A stretch of DNA of 64,000 nucleotides from Chytridium lagenaria (Eukaryota > Chytridiomycota > Chytridiomycetes > Chytridiales > Chytridiaceae): NCBI GenBank assembly GCA_025449115.1, contig JAHLKC010000058.1, positions 163,707 to 227,706 of the forward strand, given 5' to 3'. The notes beneath the pieces were generated by a model. It worked only from the letters and a program-made list of their open reading frames with translations. It was not told where the DNA came from and did no database searches. The translations under genes were made by a program, and so were the position numbers. Positions 35,548-49,100 of the stretch are shown in pieces (position 1 is the first letter of the stretch; each line of letters begins with the position of its first letter).

Positions 35548-36613
35548 ACAAGGGATGTCGTGTTTTCCCTTTAATTCTCCCCCTTCCCTCCCTCTCGCAC
35601 CCCCCCCCCCCCAAAAAAAAGGAATTACTTTGATTTGTTTTTATTATATGCAGTTTGTATTGTCATTGCATTGCTCGGTTTCGGGTTGTTTTTTCCGCTT
35701 AAAGAAAAAAAGAAGAATATATTTGGAAATGCTTATCGAGCGCTGCTATTTATATTTGGGTGTTTTATTTGAAGTCAAAGGCGTGTCAGGGTGGCAATTG
35801 TAAAAATAATTATAAAGTTGATGTCATTGGCGCGATTCAGTATCCCTCGATCCAATGATTAGAAAAGACAGAGAGAGTGGGAAAGAGTGTTTTTTTTCCC
35901 AATGTTTTGGCGTCAGATTCTCTTTTCGTATAAAATAATAGGGTATACAGTTGGTTAAGTCAAACATTGATAGAGTAAATATCTGGAGGATTGCGGCCAA
36001 CATTTTTTTGACGCGCTTATTTATTTTTTTCCAGTTTCGTAAACGGACGTGTGATTTTAAAGAGAGCGAGTTTGTTTGCGTAGGATGCAGAAATATAGGT
36101 GGTTGTATAGATAAAGATGCGAGTTGATAGAATTATTCACATTGGATAATCTTCTTCGTCGGCTGGCGTCCAACACAACGTTGACTAGTTTTAATTAGAA
36201 AATTTTCTAAACTCAATTTGAGCTAAACTGACCTAATCCATTTCTTACCGTAAAATGAAACTGATCATAAGCCCTACCATAGAGAGCTAATGACATTGCA
36301 AGGATGTCACTCAATACCAACACGCGTTATTTCCTTAACTCAGCTGAATAAAAAAGGGTAGAAAGCAATGCTCTCCATCGTTAAAACAAAGTTGATCTTG
36401 ATGTCAACGCTCATCATTTTTAATCGGCTACGTGCTAAGTTTATTTCCTTCAATGCATGCGTGTGTGTTTCCAAAACAAAACCAAATAAAACATAGATAA
36501 GCCATCGCGCAATTCGTCTCGAACAAATGCTACACAGAGCCATAGCGACGAGTCGATTCAAAGACGAATTTTAAGGATGGTAATGAAGAAAGAGCCCTCC
36601 GTCCTTCAAACTG
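35548..36613. other. convergent intergenic region, bZIP / KIF3B
   Basis: About 1.07 kb between converging stops. A C15-like run is at about 35602 and AT-rich sequence follows. Short open frames on both strands have no recognisable similarity. A further KIF3B exon could lie at 36340-36600, because the motor's usual tail is missing. Confidence 0.45.
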
Positions 36614-39227
36614 TTATGAAGTAGTACGTTCGGGCATGTCAAGCTTTCAAAAATTTAGTATCAAGATTTGGGGTATACCGTCTCAAATTACCTTAAGGTT
36701 TAAAATATTGTCTCCATGATATCTATACCCAGCTTGTGCCATAATCATAGACCTAGCGAATTGGCATAATGGACGCTTTGATTTAGACGATGCAATCGGA
36801 CGTTTGACCTTATCAGCCAAGTTGATGTGAGTGAATTTTGCGAGCTTCCAGTCATTCAGCTCGTCATCGTATTGAGCCCGTTTCTCAATCTTGCGACCCT
36901 CTTCAACCGGGATAAAGTTTTCAATGATGGAGAGTTTGAGGCTGAGTTCGCGAGAAAGCTCTCGGATTGTATCGAGAAGGTCTTCACGCTCGTTACGGAA
37001 CTCATCTTGTAGGTCGTTGATCTCTGCTTTTGCGGCTAAAAAAGGAAATATAAATAATAAAATAATAAAATAATAAAATCCCATGTCAATATTTATAATT
37101 ATTTAAAGAAATACTTTAAAGCGAAAAAGCACATACCAGTCAGCTTTGTCCATAATTTCTTCAACTTTTTACTCTTCACATCAATCTCTTCCTGCAAACT
37201 CGCATAATTCTCCTCCATTTGCAATTGAATCTCCTGCTTCAATTCCAACCTCCCTTGCAACTCTCTTTCCGCCCGCTTCTGCTCTTGAATCGCAAGTTGA
37301 GCTTCCTGCAACTCTTTCTCCTGATGTGCCACCCTATCCGCAATATTCATACCCCCAACCAACAGCTTCGCCTCAAGAGCCGATAACTTGATAGCAAGCT
37401 CCTCCCTTGCCTGTCTCTCACTCTCCAACTCGTTCGCACGACGTTCAAGTTCTGCCGCGATACGCTGCTTCTCTTCCTTGACCACGTCTTTGGACGCGAG
37501 AAGGGCTTGCTTCTCAGCTTCAATCTCCTCTTGCATTCGTGCAATCGTTTCTGGAGATAACCCTTCTAACGCCCCATCACTTTTCTCTTCTTCCTCCTCT
37601 CCTCCTTCCTCCTCCTCCTCACTTTCCCCTTCTTCTTCCTCCCCACTGCTTTCCCTCTCCTCTCTCCCCTCCCTCTCCCCTCTCTCCACTCGTCTCCCAG
37701 CCCTCCGCACCTTCTTTGTCACCTTCTTCTTTACAATCTTCTTTACAATCGTCGTCGCCACCTTTTGTTTCTGTTCAAGAGCCTCCTTGAGTTTTTGAAT
37801 CTCCTCTTGGTACTCGCGAAGCATCGCGTCTTTCGGGTCTTCGTTGATCTTGGGCTTGTTTTTAATGTTTTTGGCGCGGTTGGCGTAGCGGAGAGTGCTG
37901 AGCGTTTCTTCGAAATTGTAACTCGCCGGACTCATTGTGGCGATCATAAGCGTTCTGTGAACAATGGTGAGTGTCTTTCTTTTTGTGGAGGTGATGATTG
38001 ACTACTTACTTTGCGTTGCCACCGAGAGAATCCTGTAGCAACCCTAAAGTTGTTGACGGGTTAGTACAAACTATGAAAGAAATAGCGTAGATCCCAAATA
38101 TATTTGTACGTAAGGCATGCAGGTCCTCGAAAATAGCAATGAGGCAACAAATAATCACTCACTCGTTAATTTCGAATCTCTGTAAGGGATATGTGTGCTC
38201 TTTCCATCTACCAATGCCGAAATACAGTTTCCAAGAGCCGACAAGGACAAATTAATCTTTGTAGCCTCCTTCAACCTCTCCCCCGTGGCTCCCGTCTTAC
38301 TCTGCCTCTCACTTCCCGCAAGATCCACAAGATGCAATTTCCCCGCCAAAAACCTATCCTCCCCTTCCACAGCCCCACTTTCACTGCTCTCAATGGTAAT
38401 AGTGAAAATGGAATGCGACCTTGACGACGTCTCATTCATCAACGTGGCCCCTACACTCCTCGCATTGTTACCAAACGTCATCAATTGATCCATTTCCTCC
38501 ACGCTTTTCACGACATAGGTGGATAAATCTTTCACGTATACTCCTGTTTCTGGATGTTCTTTGAGCTCGAGACCGGATTTTTGGGGGTTCTTTTTAACGA
38601 GGAGGTCACGGATCTCTTCGTTGTAGATTTCAAGGAAGGAGACGCGGACGAGAAATTTCTTGTGGACGGCGCGGGAGATATGATCAAAAATGTGGTTGAA
38701 GGCGTTGGGGATGATACCGCGGAGGTGAGGGACGTTGGCTATACCCTGCATGGAGAACTGATGGTTTTCGCAGGTTAGATTAAACATTCTAGTTAAATAA
38801 AAATGTCGTGTCTAACCGTTTTTCCTGTTCCCGTTTGACCTAGTAGATTCAAAAGCATCAATATGGTTGTACTAGTCTACTAACAAAGATCATCTAAATG
38901 GGAAATGTCATTACCATAACAAAACACCGTTCCATTAAATCCATTCAACGCTGCATCCACAATAATCCTAGCTGTAGAATTATAAACCTCTATCTAAAAA
39001 CCCATCATCAGCCCTCCATACATTTTTCACGCCTTCCAAACCTGTTTACTACTCTCATCAAATGCCGCATCAAACGTGAACCGCTTGACGTCATTCTCAT
39101 CCTTTGGATTTACCAAAGAGACACTACCTCTTTCTGGCTCAATGCCCACGCTTTTCTTATGCCCCTTTTCCCTCTCCTTCTCGCTAAACGGACGGCATCG
39201 CACACACACGAGAACGGCTTCAGCCAT
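36614..39227 (-). CDS. KIF3B: kinesin-2 motor subunit, KIF3B type
   Basis: Motor of the heterotrimeric kinesin-2 that drives anterograde intraflagellar transport. The motor domain starts [19 protein letters not shown]; the P-loop [10 protein letters not shown] is split by an intron near 38850-38910. [52 protein letters not shown] (switch I), [10 protein letters not shown] (switch II), [20 protein letters not shown] and [20 protein letters not shown] follow. A Lys/Arg then Glu-rich hinge (about 37560-37760), a long coiled coil, and [20 protein letters not shown], then [10 protein letters not shown] and LDMPERTTS match KIF3B rather than KIF3A. The stop at 36614 comes right after the PxRTT motif; animal KIF3B continues for about 70 residues. 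Introns are short and all exon joins read through. Confidence 0.95.
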
Positions 39228-39238
39228 GTCAAAAAGAG
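39228..39238. promoter_or_regulatory. minimal divergent spacer, KIF3B / coiled-coil gene
   Basis: Only 11 bp separate the KIF3B ATG (39227, minus) from the first in-frame ATG of the coiled-coil gene (39239, plus); 50 bp if its second ATG is used. Promoter elements must lie inside coding sequence, or the transcripts have very short or overlapping leaders. Confidence 0.45.
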
Positions 39239-41744
39239 ATGAATTGTCAGTGTCACACGTTGGGATTTGTTTTGCAAATGGAGATTGCGGACAAGTTGCA
39301 AACGTCGCTGGAACTGGTGGAGGCGCTCAAGGTGGAGAACGAGGTGTACAAGGAGAACTTTGAGGAGGTATTCATCCATCTTTCCACTTTTGATTGTATT
39401 GATGGTTTTTTGTGATGCAGTTGAAGCAGAATTATGAGATATTGTCGTCAAAGTTTGAGCAAGTGCATGCGGCGTATCAACATGCTGAACGAGAAAAGGT
39501 CATTCTTTGGTCTTCATCGTAATTTATCTTACCACCTTTTTTTTAGAGTCTACAAGATGACCGATTTGATGAATTGGAATCATTCTGGAAAAAAAAGTAT
39601 GAGGACCAACGGGACGAAATGATGGCGATGCGAAAACAAGGTCCAGATCCAAAGTATCCTCTCGACATCTTTCATCCCTAACCATCATAAGGGAACTTGA
39701 AAAGACTAAACTCAAGCTTCTCTGTGAACTTGAACAATCCCACAACAAGCGTATCGCACATCTTGAAGAGGTAAAAAACATACAACACTGCCTATTCTAA
39801 CATTGTAGAATGTGAATCATTTTCGAGGGTTGTATTCAGGGCTTCGAAGACAACATGAGCTTTTAAAGGAAAAGGCAGAACAGAAATCGACGCAAGACGA
39901 AAAACACATGGAAACAAAAAGAACGGATCCTTGTAGATGAGATATCGGCATACCAAAAGAAACTGAACGAAGCAGGCACAAGCGTAGGTTCGCGCTCCCT
40001 TTTTCTTCAGTGAACTGCTAACAAAGGTTTCGGAAGACTTTAAAATCGATGCGGATAAAACTAGACAACTTCAACGGGAGAACACGGAACTTCAACTTCG
40101 TGCGAAATCGCTTGTTCAGGAGATTGATGAATTGAGGTGAGGCTTTAACGGGTTTTTGAAATACTAAACGCGAGTTTAGGGCGAAGAAGGAGTCACAGTC
40201 GATTGATGCAGAACAACGGGAACGGCTTCTGAACCGTCGCATCACCGAAGAGGTTGCCATATCAAAGAGTCTTTCCATTGAAAAGGAGACTTTAAAAACA
40301 AAAGTATTAAAATGCTTCTCTCCTATCTTTGACAAGATTAAGCTGCAAGCAACGATGGATGAGAATCGGAATTTAACTAAAAAATTGGAGGAAACGGTGA
40401 ACGAAGTTACGGAGTTAAAAAACGTTTGATGAAGCTTCAGAATATGAACGAGGAACAGAGCCACAGATTAAAGTAAGGCAAATCTTTTTTGAACTTTGAC
40501 TTATTCAATTAGTTTGGAGATATCTGAAGTGAAGAAAGACGCGTTACAAAAACAACGAAACGCCGATTTGGCGCTAGGGAAAACAAAAGCACGCATCGCG
40601 GAACTCGAAGGGTAAGTTTCGCTATATTGTTTTTAACTGCTTAACTTTTTGTAAAAGTCAACTTCAGAGTGCCGTTCAAAGAATCCGAGACGCTCAAGAA
40701 GCTACCACAACTCTCCAACACGAACATCTGGAAAATATCAACAAAATTCGATCAGAAGAGCGCCTCAACATGGAACGCCTCCAATCTGAGAAAGCACAGG
40801 TTTTCTTACGTCACCTGCTTCATCCCATTAAAAAACCTGACAGATTGAATCAACGCTCCACCAAACCTCCCAATCCCTTTCAACGATGGACCAAGAGTAC
40901 CAAACCAACAAAAGGGAGACAACAGCGGTACATTCACTTTAAATCCACATTTGCTAAATCTGCCATGGCAGGAAATCACAAAGCTTCGCAAAGAATTGCG
41001 CGACGCCATTGCGTTTGGTGAATCGGTTGTTGCGCAGAACGAAAGGTTATTGGCTGAACAGGAATCGGTCATTGCGCATCTGGAGGAAGAAAGGCATCGG
41101 AGTAATAGGATGGAGGGGATTGTAACGAAACGGAGTCAGGAAGTTGAAGAGCTATTAGCACGAGAAGCAAGATTAAAGTATGTATCTTATATCGCAAACC
41201 TTACATAATTTTCTTATTGCTCGCACTTTGGCTCAAAATTAACTTTTTGCAGAGAAGATGTGCAGAGAACAGATATCGCAACAAAGCTCACGGAATCAGA
41301 CCTTCATAAACTCATCTCCGACCTTCGCACTGAATCCGAAACACTAAAAACTTTGAACGCGCAGCGACATGTAAGCTCTTGCATCTATTAATGCCTTAAA
41401 CAAAATTTAAGGAACAATGGTGCATCGAACGCGAAAGCCTTCTTTCCCAAATCTCTCATCTTGAATCCGAAAACTCAAAATTCAGTCAAATTGATCGAAC
41501 TCTTAAAGAGGTACTACAGTGCTCTGAATTGCTGTCTCTAATATCAAAGGAACGTGCTCAGTGGCTCACCAAAATCCGTGACTTGAAAAAACGTCTCGAC
41601 ACCTCCTCTAATGAAAACAAACACCTTTCTAACCTACTCACTGACGCAAAACAAGAAGAGGACAAATCAAAAATGGAAATGGAGGCAAGGCGCACAGAGC
41701 TACTTGCCTTCCTTGTAGACGAAGTTCGGCCAAAAAGACCATAA
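39239..41744 (+). CDS. coiled-coil protein, divergent partner of KIF3B
   Basis: Starts MNCQCHTLGFVLQMEIADK at 39239 (or MEIADK at 39278) and continues as an almost unbroken heptad pattern over about 12 exons: TSLELVEALKVENEVYKENF, ELKQNYEILSSKFEQVHAAY, DELESFWKKKYEDQRDEMM, TIIRELEKTKLKLLCELEQS, LRRQHELLKEKAEQK, QRERLLNRRITEEVAISKSL, EITKLRKELRDAIAFGESVV, SQEVEELLAREARLK, TKLTESDLHKLISDLRTES, ERAQWLTKIRDLKKRLDTSS, ending AFLVDEVRPKRP. Introns are short and several exons change frame. No globular domain or family motif was found. The head-to-head position with an intraflagellar motor hints at a centrosome, basal-body or flagellar role, but that is inference only. Confidence 0.6.
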
Positions 41745-41851
41745 GAGTGTCTTTTCTATTTATTTAAAAGCAAAAGATTGGTCGAGAGAGATAAGGGAGG
41801 GAGGAATAGCAAATCGTGGTCCTTTCTTCATATTTTCATATTTAATTTTCT

Positions 41852-44800
41852 TCATCGGTACGTGTTGGCGCGTTCAAGAGTGTCAATAAGCCGCTTGATA
41901 CCCAGAATCCAAGCCGAGGTGGCGTTGTAACGGGTGGTCATAAGTTCCACCTGGAGACGGTGGGCTTGGGTAAAGTCGCCACCTTGCGTGGCTGTATAGA
42001 AGGGAGAGGAAGTGTAATTTGTCAAACTTGTGTTATGCACAATAATATATGTGATTAATAATTAAATTACCTTTGACGAGCTCAAACAGTTTGGCAATAA
42101 TGTCGTCAGCAATCTCAGAGTTATTCAACTGGTCGACGAGATTGGCCACCTTTCTTTCTGTGTCCTCAAGTTCCCTGCGGCGTTGAGGCTGAAAATTCAC
42201 AAAGTAAGTAGACTATAAAAGGGACCAGGCTTACGTTATTCAAAGTTGCCTTGCAGTGCTGCATGAGTCCATCAAGGCCATTAACGAGAGGCTGATGAGC
42301 AGCCGGGATATGTGACCTGTCTCCGAAAGCTAAAGAGAGAGGATATGAGCGAAAATCACGGGATATGGTCAAAAAGAATTAAACATACGGAAACGGTTCG
42401 AAGCTGGTGCAGCTGCAGGTTGGGGTACCTGAGCAGAAACAGCACCACCGGTCATGGTCCTCTCCTGCTTAGGAGGTCCGCTGGGAGCCCTAGCCATAGG
42501 AGGCTGGCTCGATGGGTCATAGCCACCCTGCGACGGAGCAGCTGGGTAACCACCATACGCATCTGTACCCGCAGCAGCCGCGTAACCACCTGCACCATGT
42601 TGTGCGTAGCCACCAGTGGTAGGGGCGAACTTTGTGCTCGGGTTGGAGGGTTGCCTCACGGCAGGCGGGGGCGGCTGAGTAAAGCCAGACATTGGAGGTG
42701 GTGGGAGAGGTGCTGCTGCGACTGGCTGCTGCGGCTGTTGCCAGGTATTGGTCACAGGTGCGTTAGGATTTTGGTAGGAAGCGGGCTGGCCTCCGAATGG
42801 GCCCATAATAGTAGGAGGTTTAGATGAAGGACGGTTGCTGAGCATTGGGGGCGGGTCATTAAAGCCACCGACTAACATAAAAGCATGGCAGTCAGTAAAT
42901 GCAATAAAAAAGACAAGTGAACAAAAGAACAATACACTGATAGATTTGAACTAAAATATAGAGGGAGATGAAATATGTGTAAAACTTTACCTTGGCCTGA
43001 CGATGGAGGAAGCCCTCCCGCAGGGCCGCCGTAGAGAGGCGGAGGAGCAGGGATAGGAACACTGGGCTTTGCTGGCTGCGAATAGCCTCCATTCCACTGC
43101 TGAGATTGAGTATACGCCGAGGCTCCGAATCCTTGATCAACTGCAGACGGTGCGCCATACGGGTTATGCGCAGCAGGCATATGGTGAGTTGGATGTGCAT
43201 AATTGTAAGTAGGAGTGGCAGCCGGCGGCTGGTAACCTTGGTTAACACCGTATTGGTATGAATAATCGGCCGCGACCGGCGCTGCTTGCGGAAGCGCAAC
43301 AGGCGAAACCGCAAAAGGCAGTCTTGGCTCGCGGACTCCACCCTTCCTCACGTAACCACTACGGTAGAGGCGGTCACGGAGAACAGCAACGTAGTCGGCA
43401 TCGCTTGAATCCAGTTGGAATGAGTCCGGGATGATCTCAAGGACATTCCATGCAACCTCCAACAAACCTTGCTCGGCAAGGTTCTTGGCGTAGGAGAAAA
43501 GCTTTCGGTAGAGAAGATCGTACTCGCCAAAATCACCTTGTCCATCGGAGCTCAAATTGGGGTCGACAAAGTTGACGGCCTTGCGGAACACCAAAGTCTT
43601 TTCCACAAAGCTCTGCAATGTATCCCATTCTCTCTTTGCAGCACTGGAAAGTCTCGCCATTCTGAGCGAGCTCTCGGCTGGCATCCAAATCTTCACAACC
43701 TCGTTCATGTTTCCAGCTCCAAGGAAGCAAAGCACTGAAGCCAAGTTCTCCTCCGAAATCCCGTTCACCGTCTTTATTGACTTCCGGCCTTCAAGACGAT
43801 GACCCACAATACCGAACAATTCACTCAGGTCCTCGGTCTTAGCGTAGGTGCAAATGAGAGCAAGAATATCCTTCCATGCACCTTCATAGCCGTCCAACGC
43901 AGCGTGTTCAGCGATGTCGCGGAGATTGCCTGACAAAACATCTTGAAGAACACGAATGTAACCACGAGAGTCACGCGCCTTCTTAAAATAAAATTCCTGG
44001 GCAAGTCTAAGAAGCTCCGGTCCACCACAAAATGCCAGCATAAGAGCATCCGCAGACCGATTCGACGAAAAACAGACTTTGACCGCAGCCTCAAAGTCAC
44101 CCGTAATAAGAGCCCTCATCACCAAGTTGTCAATATCCGCATCCTCGCTTTTTGTGTTGGGAAAAAGTGCAAATGGCTTTGCAACAGTAACGGGTATGTC
44201 AAGTTCATTTCCAGCGTCCTCAGGAATTTCTCCAGCAGCGTTATCACGCTCAAAAGTTTGAGTAAGTCTTTGCAACAATGGACCAAGACGACTCCCGCCG
44301 ATATCGTTACGATTAAAGCCCAAAAATTGCAAAATTTGCTCACGGGCACTCGACTCGAACATAATAGAAAGAAACCTCCAGATCTCCTTGTCCTTTGGAT
44401 TCGTTTCAGACAAACTTTTAGCTTTGCAAAACTCAATGTATTTCTCGGTTGCCCCCGCTTGAGAAACTTGGTTGAGCTCAAGGGCACGACGAGCCAAATC
44501 CGGCTCTGTGGCGACAGTCTTGATAGTGATGACCTTCGCCTGATCCGGGCGATGAACGAATGACACAAAACGTCCTCCAAATCCCCACGTCCCACCGCAT
44601 GGTCTCCTTAGCCATTTCGGAGGCTGAGGAAGGCTGAACTTTGGTCCAGAGGGTGCGGCATTGCTGAGGAAACCGAAAGGATCGTCGTTCTGAGCCGCGG
44701 GAGCTCCAGCAGGTACAGCAGGAGCAGAAGTGGTTGATGTTTGAATGGAGTGAACAGAGACTTTGCCATCGAAACTTGCAACACTTATCAAGTCGGGATT

Positions 44801-45958
44801 CCTTGCGCACCATTGAATGTCAAATGCCCAATTGTCACTGGTGCTAAGATCACCAATAGCCCTGCCGTCCTTTCCGTTCCAAACGATGGTGCGATTGTCC
44901 TTTCCGCAACTTACAATCAAGTCAGAATCCTTAGCGCACCAAGATAGAGCAAGAGCACCCTTCGAATGACCTTGGAATACCTATATATTACCGTCAGTAC
45001 AGTTCGACCTTCCACGGGGATTAACATACGCGTTCGGGTGAGAGATGATTCCTCAAATCCCACATGAGCAAAGTCGGCGAATTGTCATCGTCTGCGGATG
45101 TGATAATGCGAGTGGCCTTTGTATGTAGACGATAAGTAAAGACGACCTTAAACAATAAACAGCGTGAGGGCCACTCACATTCTCGGGGTTCCATGCAATT
45201 CCAGTAATACGTTTCCTTCCACCTGGGTGCGAAAGGGTGATAAGTTCTCGCCGGTTACGAAGATCCCAAATAACAGTGTTTCCGTTGTTACTAGCAGTAG
45301 CCAAGATATGCACAGCCTGCCTGTTCCACGCAAGTGTAGTGATATCTTCCAGCTTCTGCGAGCGAGTTCCGGGGGAATACGGGTTGTTTGTAGGGTTCTT
45401 CAAATCCCAGATGAAAATCTAAAAGTGGGGGGTTTAAGACATGCAAACAACTCTCTCAATCCATACTTCTCCATCAGTTGCAGCAGACGCCAGGATCTTG
45501 GGGTCAATAGGGTTGAACTCGAGGCCGCATACGGGACCACTGTGTCTGGCATGCTTCACGATCAACGGATCAGCTCCTCCCTCCACGATAATACGGGATC
45601 CCAAATGTTGAGTTCTCCATTTTCCATGCCACCAGCGAGTATACCATATGTTCTTGCACCCTTCGGATCCGGGTTAAGACCCCAAGCAAGGCGATTAAAT
45701 CTTTAATTAACACCGAGTTAGTTCAAAAACTCCAAATGCATGATCTCACCGAGCAGTGCTTGTAATGCTTCCCAATCGACGAAGGTTGGTGGATCCATCC
45801 GTGTTGTTCAAATTCAAATCAAAGATCTCAAGCTCAGCGTTGGTGCTAAAAGAAGCATCGAGTGCACCCGCAACAGTTCCGGTGGCCAACAGCGGTAGAT
45901 GCTTTGCTGAAGGCGACCACGCGATCGTTGCCGTCCTGTTAACTTCGCGTAGTTTCAT
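41852..45958 (-). CDS. SEC31: COPII outer-coat protein SEC31
   Basis: With SEC13 it forms the outer cage of ER-to-Golgi COPII vesicles and stimulates Sar1. The N-terminal WD40 propeller reads MKLREVNRTATIAWSPSAKH, GGMENGELNIWDP, PVCGLEFNPIDPKILASAAT, DGEIFIWDLKNP, TASNNGNTVIWDLRNR, ITGIAWNPEN, VFQGHSKGALALSWCAKDSD and GKDNRTIVWNGKDG. A long alpha-solenoid (ATEKYIEFCKAKSLSE, SSAREQILQFLGFNRNDIGG, RALITGDFEAAVKVCFSSN) and a Pro/Gln/Tyr-rich linker (42870-43400 and 42380-42860) follow, where SEC23 binding is expected. The C-terminal helical domain, PQRRRELEDTERKVANLVDQ, LQVELMTTRYNATSAWILGI and LIDTLERANTYR, is complete. About eight short introns are present and all joins hold frame. Confidence 0.97.
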
Positions 45959-46103
45959 CGCTGATGGATGGGTGATGGAGAGTTTGTGGTTTTGTTGGTT
46001 GCTCTCAAACCCCCGTCTTTGAGGGAAAAAAATTCAATTCGAGGACACAAAAAATTCCGGCTCTTTTAGACCAACTCTTCCAAAAAGGGGGTGACACATC
46101 ACC
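45959..46103. promoter_or_regulatory. divergent promoter, SEC31 / FAM184-like
   Basis: 145 bp between the two start codons at 45958 (minus) and 46104 (plus). No clear TATA box; an A run near 46020-46035 is the only marked element. The promoter function is inferred from position. Confidence 0.45.
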
Positions 46104-49100
46104 ATGTCAGCGAAACCGCCCAGAGGCAAGTCAGGCGGGAAGAGGCGACAGACAGACCGTGAAGATGGCGGAGGATCCGCGAGCGTCATGTCGTCAAAAG
46201 GCGTCAGTGCGGCTCCAGAGGGTAGGGAAAACTATTGGACTTTATTTGCAGGATGACTTTCTAATGATTCTGTCATGCTATGTAGTCGTCTATAAGATGT
46301 CAAAGAAGATTGCACAGTTGACAAAGGTCATTTACTATCTCAACACGAAAAACGAGGATCACAACGTCGAAGTTCAAAGTCTTATCGACGCATACGAGGA
46401 GGAACTTTCGGATGTATGGGCTTCTAAATTACTTTAACCTTCTCACCCTTCTACTTAAAGGCGATTAAAGACGGAACGGGTCAGATACAGGAATTGCGCG
46501 CAAAGCTTGACGAATGCAACATCAAAATACAGGCTCAGGATGCTGTAATTCAGGTTTTTCTCTTAAATAATGATCTTCTAACCCGTAAAGTCCTACCTTG
46601 AGACGATATCTCAAAATGAACGGGAACCTCCAGGAAGCAAAGTCAGTTGAAGAAGATATCCGTGAGCAATTACACCAAATGGAAAGGTATCATATCTTCA
46701 AAATGTCACGTCATTTCTCACGCCTTTAGAAATCTTGGGGATATGGAGAATCGCCTTCAGTCTGAAGTTGAAAAGTCTGAAGGTTTGACATCAATATCTG
46801 CGTTAAGCACAGAATCCCTGCGCAGTGATCATGACGCAGAAGTGAAACGGATCTGCGATAAATATGAAGAAAAGATTGCAAAGTTGACAGAAACTCATGA
46901 GAAACAAGTAAAAACAATGGATATTTCCAGACTTTTTTTATTAATTTCAAAAAAAGATCATTGAGCTTCAATTACAAAGCAGTAAAACGATTAAAGTTTA
47001 CTCGGATGAATGCAAGTCAGCGCAAGAACAACTGAAAGACATTGTGGATGTTTTGAGCAAACAGGTGCGTTCTTCTTGACGTCGTATAACATTAACCTTG
47101 TATAGCATGATGAGAAGATACGAGTATACCAAAATGAGGCGAAAGATGTTCGCGAATTCTATGAAGCCAAATTGAAGGATGCGGAAAAGGAAAGTAAGGC
47201 GACAGTGGTTCAACTTAAAGAGGAAGTGCAGGAGGTGAGGGCATTTTTTCAGGAATTGTATTGACCAAGAAAGTGAGAACAGTCAACGATACTCAAGGTC
47301 GCCAGAATCTAGAATATGAAGAGAAGATTAGAGTGTAAGATGGGTATTATGATATTCTTTTAACAAAAAGTCAAACCGATAAAATACGTGATATCAATTC
47401 TGTTCTGAGCGAGAAGCTCTTACAGATGTCAACAATGCAAGCTTCTTTGGTTTCGGAGTCATCGAAAGCTGAGAGTCTCAAGAGAGTATGTTACTTATAT
47501 ACGTGAAAGGTTTTAAAAATTTAAAGGAATTAAATATCGCGAATGAACGGCTATCTGAACTAAGTTGAAATAATTACCAAATCACCTCTTTAACTTAATC
47601 TTAGGCGACCGATCTTTGAATCTTGAGCAGGAGCTTACCAGCAAAAACATTCAGTTGGCCCAAAACGAAGCTGGTCTGAGATCAACTAAGGATACTCTTG
47701 AAAAAACTCAACTTGAGCTTGATACTTTAACGCAAAGCCTGGATTCCGCCATATGTAAGGACTAATATTCTGTCTAAGTTAACATCGAAAGAACTATCCG
47801 GGAATTGAATGAGAGAATTCATGATTTGAATAGAGCTAAAGCTGATTCCGATGTCATGAGAATAGAGAAAGGTATTATTTTTAAGACAAATCGACGCTAA
47901 CAGTATCAAGAGAGGGCATTCAAGCAATTGTTAGACGAAATGGAGGAAATGGAAAAGAACATGAAAGAGGTAATACTGTCTTTCGATCAATTTAAACCAA
48001 CGCCTTTCGCCAGGACAAAGTGACCTCATTATTACATCAAGAAGCGGAGCTGAAAGCTGCATTTGACAGCGAAATGAAAGCGAAAATCATACAACTGGAT
48101 GAACTTCGAATTTCATTGCTTCAAGAAAAGCAAAACGTAAAGAAGATTTTGGAGACAAATGCTAATTACTGAAAGGAAATCAACAACTTGCTAGAAAAAA
48201 TTATAAAGCAATCGGATGAAGCAAAGATCGCATTGGAGAAAGAGAAGGAGCAGTTCAATATTCAAAAAGCTGCTTTGGAGGTATAATTTCCACACTAAAT
48301 ATGATTTAACGGTGATAGGAATCATCCGCAATCTTGAAGACGCCAGAACACACGTCAAAGACCAGTTGACACAAGTCTCTGCAACTTTGGACGAAAGAAT
48401 AAAGGAAATCGCTACCCATCTTCAAACGATAAAGGTATTCTTTTCATCGTCATTAGCTAACGTTCAGAATCTTCATCAAACCATTAAAGGGCTCGAAGTA
48501 GATAAAGCGGACATGTTCCAAAAGATGCTTCGAATTGATGATCAGATAAGAACTGAAATGAATGAAAAGTTTCGGCAAGAAAAAGTGGAGTTGGAGGAGG
48601 ATCTGTAAGACTGATTTTCAATGAAGTTTCAAAACTCAAATATCCATCATAGCGCGGACCAACACGAACTGGAGTTAGAGAAACTTCGAGATTCTTTAAT
48701 GCTTGAACATCACATGTCGATGAAGGTTTATCAGTATTCAACTGTAACGTACTGACATCAGTGAAGGCGGCGATGCAGAAAATCGAAAACGAATATGGTT
48801 CTAAAATTGCAAAAATGACAGAGGAACATCTTCTTCGAAATGAAGAATGGGAAGTCAAAAGGGCGGAATTGGAGAAACGGCTTAACAACAACGTAGAAGA
48901 GATAAAGATAATGTTGAAAACTATCCTTGAATTGAAGGAGGTAGATATCGTGGAATTATATGAACACGGGCTGATGCGTCCATTACTAGAGCCATGCAAA
49001 GAAGGTTGCTGAACTTATCGATAATCATCAAAAATTACTCGAGGCAGAAAAGAAGAACTGGGATTTCGAAGCTTCCGCCAAAGAAACGCAGTTGAAAGTT

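Noticed and set aside
37388..37798. 136-codon plus-strand Ser/Leu-rich frame
   Set aside because: Antisense to the Glu/Arg-rich hinge and coiled coil of KIF3B; composition is explained by that.
42312..42827. 171-codon plus-strand Arg/Ser/Trp-rich frame
   Set aside because: Antisense of the Pro/Gly/Ala-rich SEC31 linker.
43943..44563. 206-codon plus-strand open frame
   Set aside because: It lies antisense to the SEC31 solenoid exon, which matches its family throughout; no family similarity in this frame.
45164..45706. 180-codon plus-strand open frame
   Set aside because: Antisense shadow of the SEC31 WD40 exons, and it crosses their introns.
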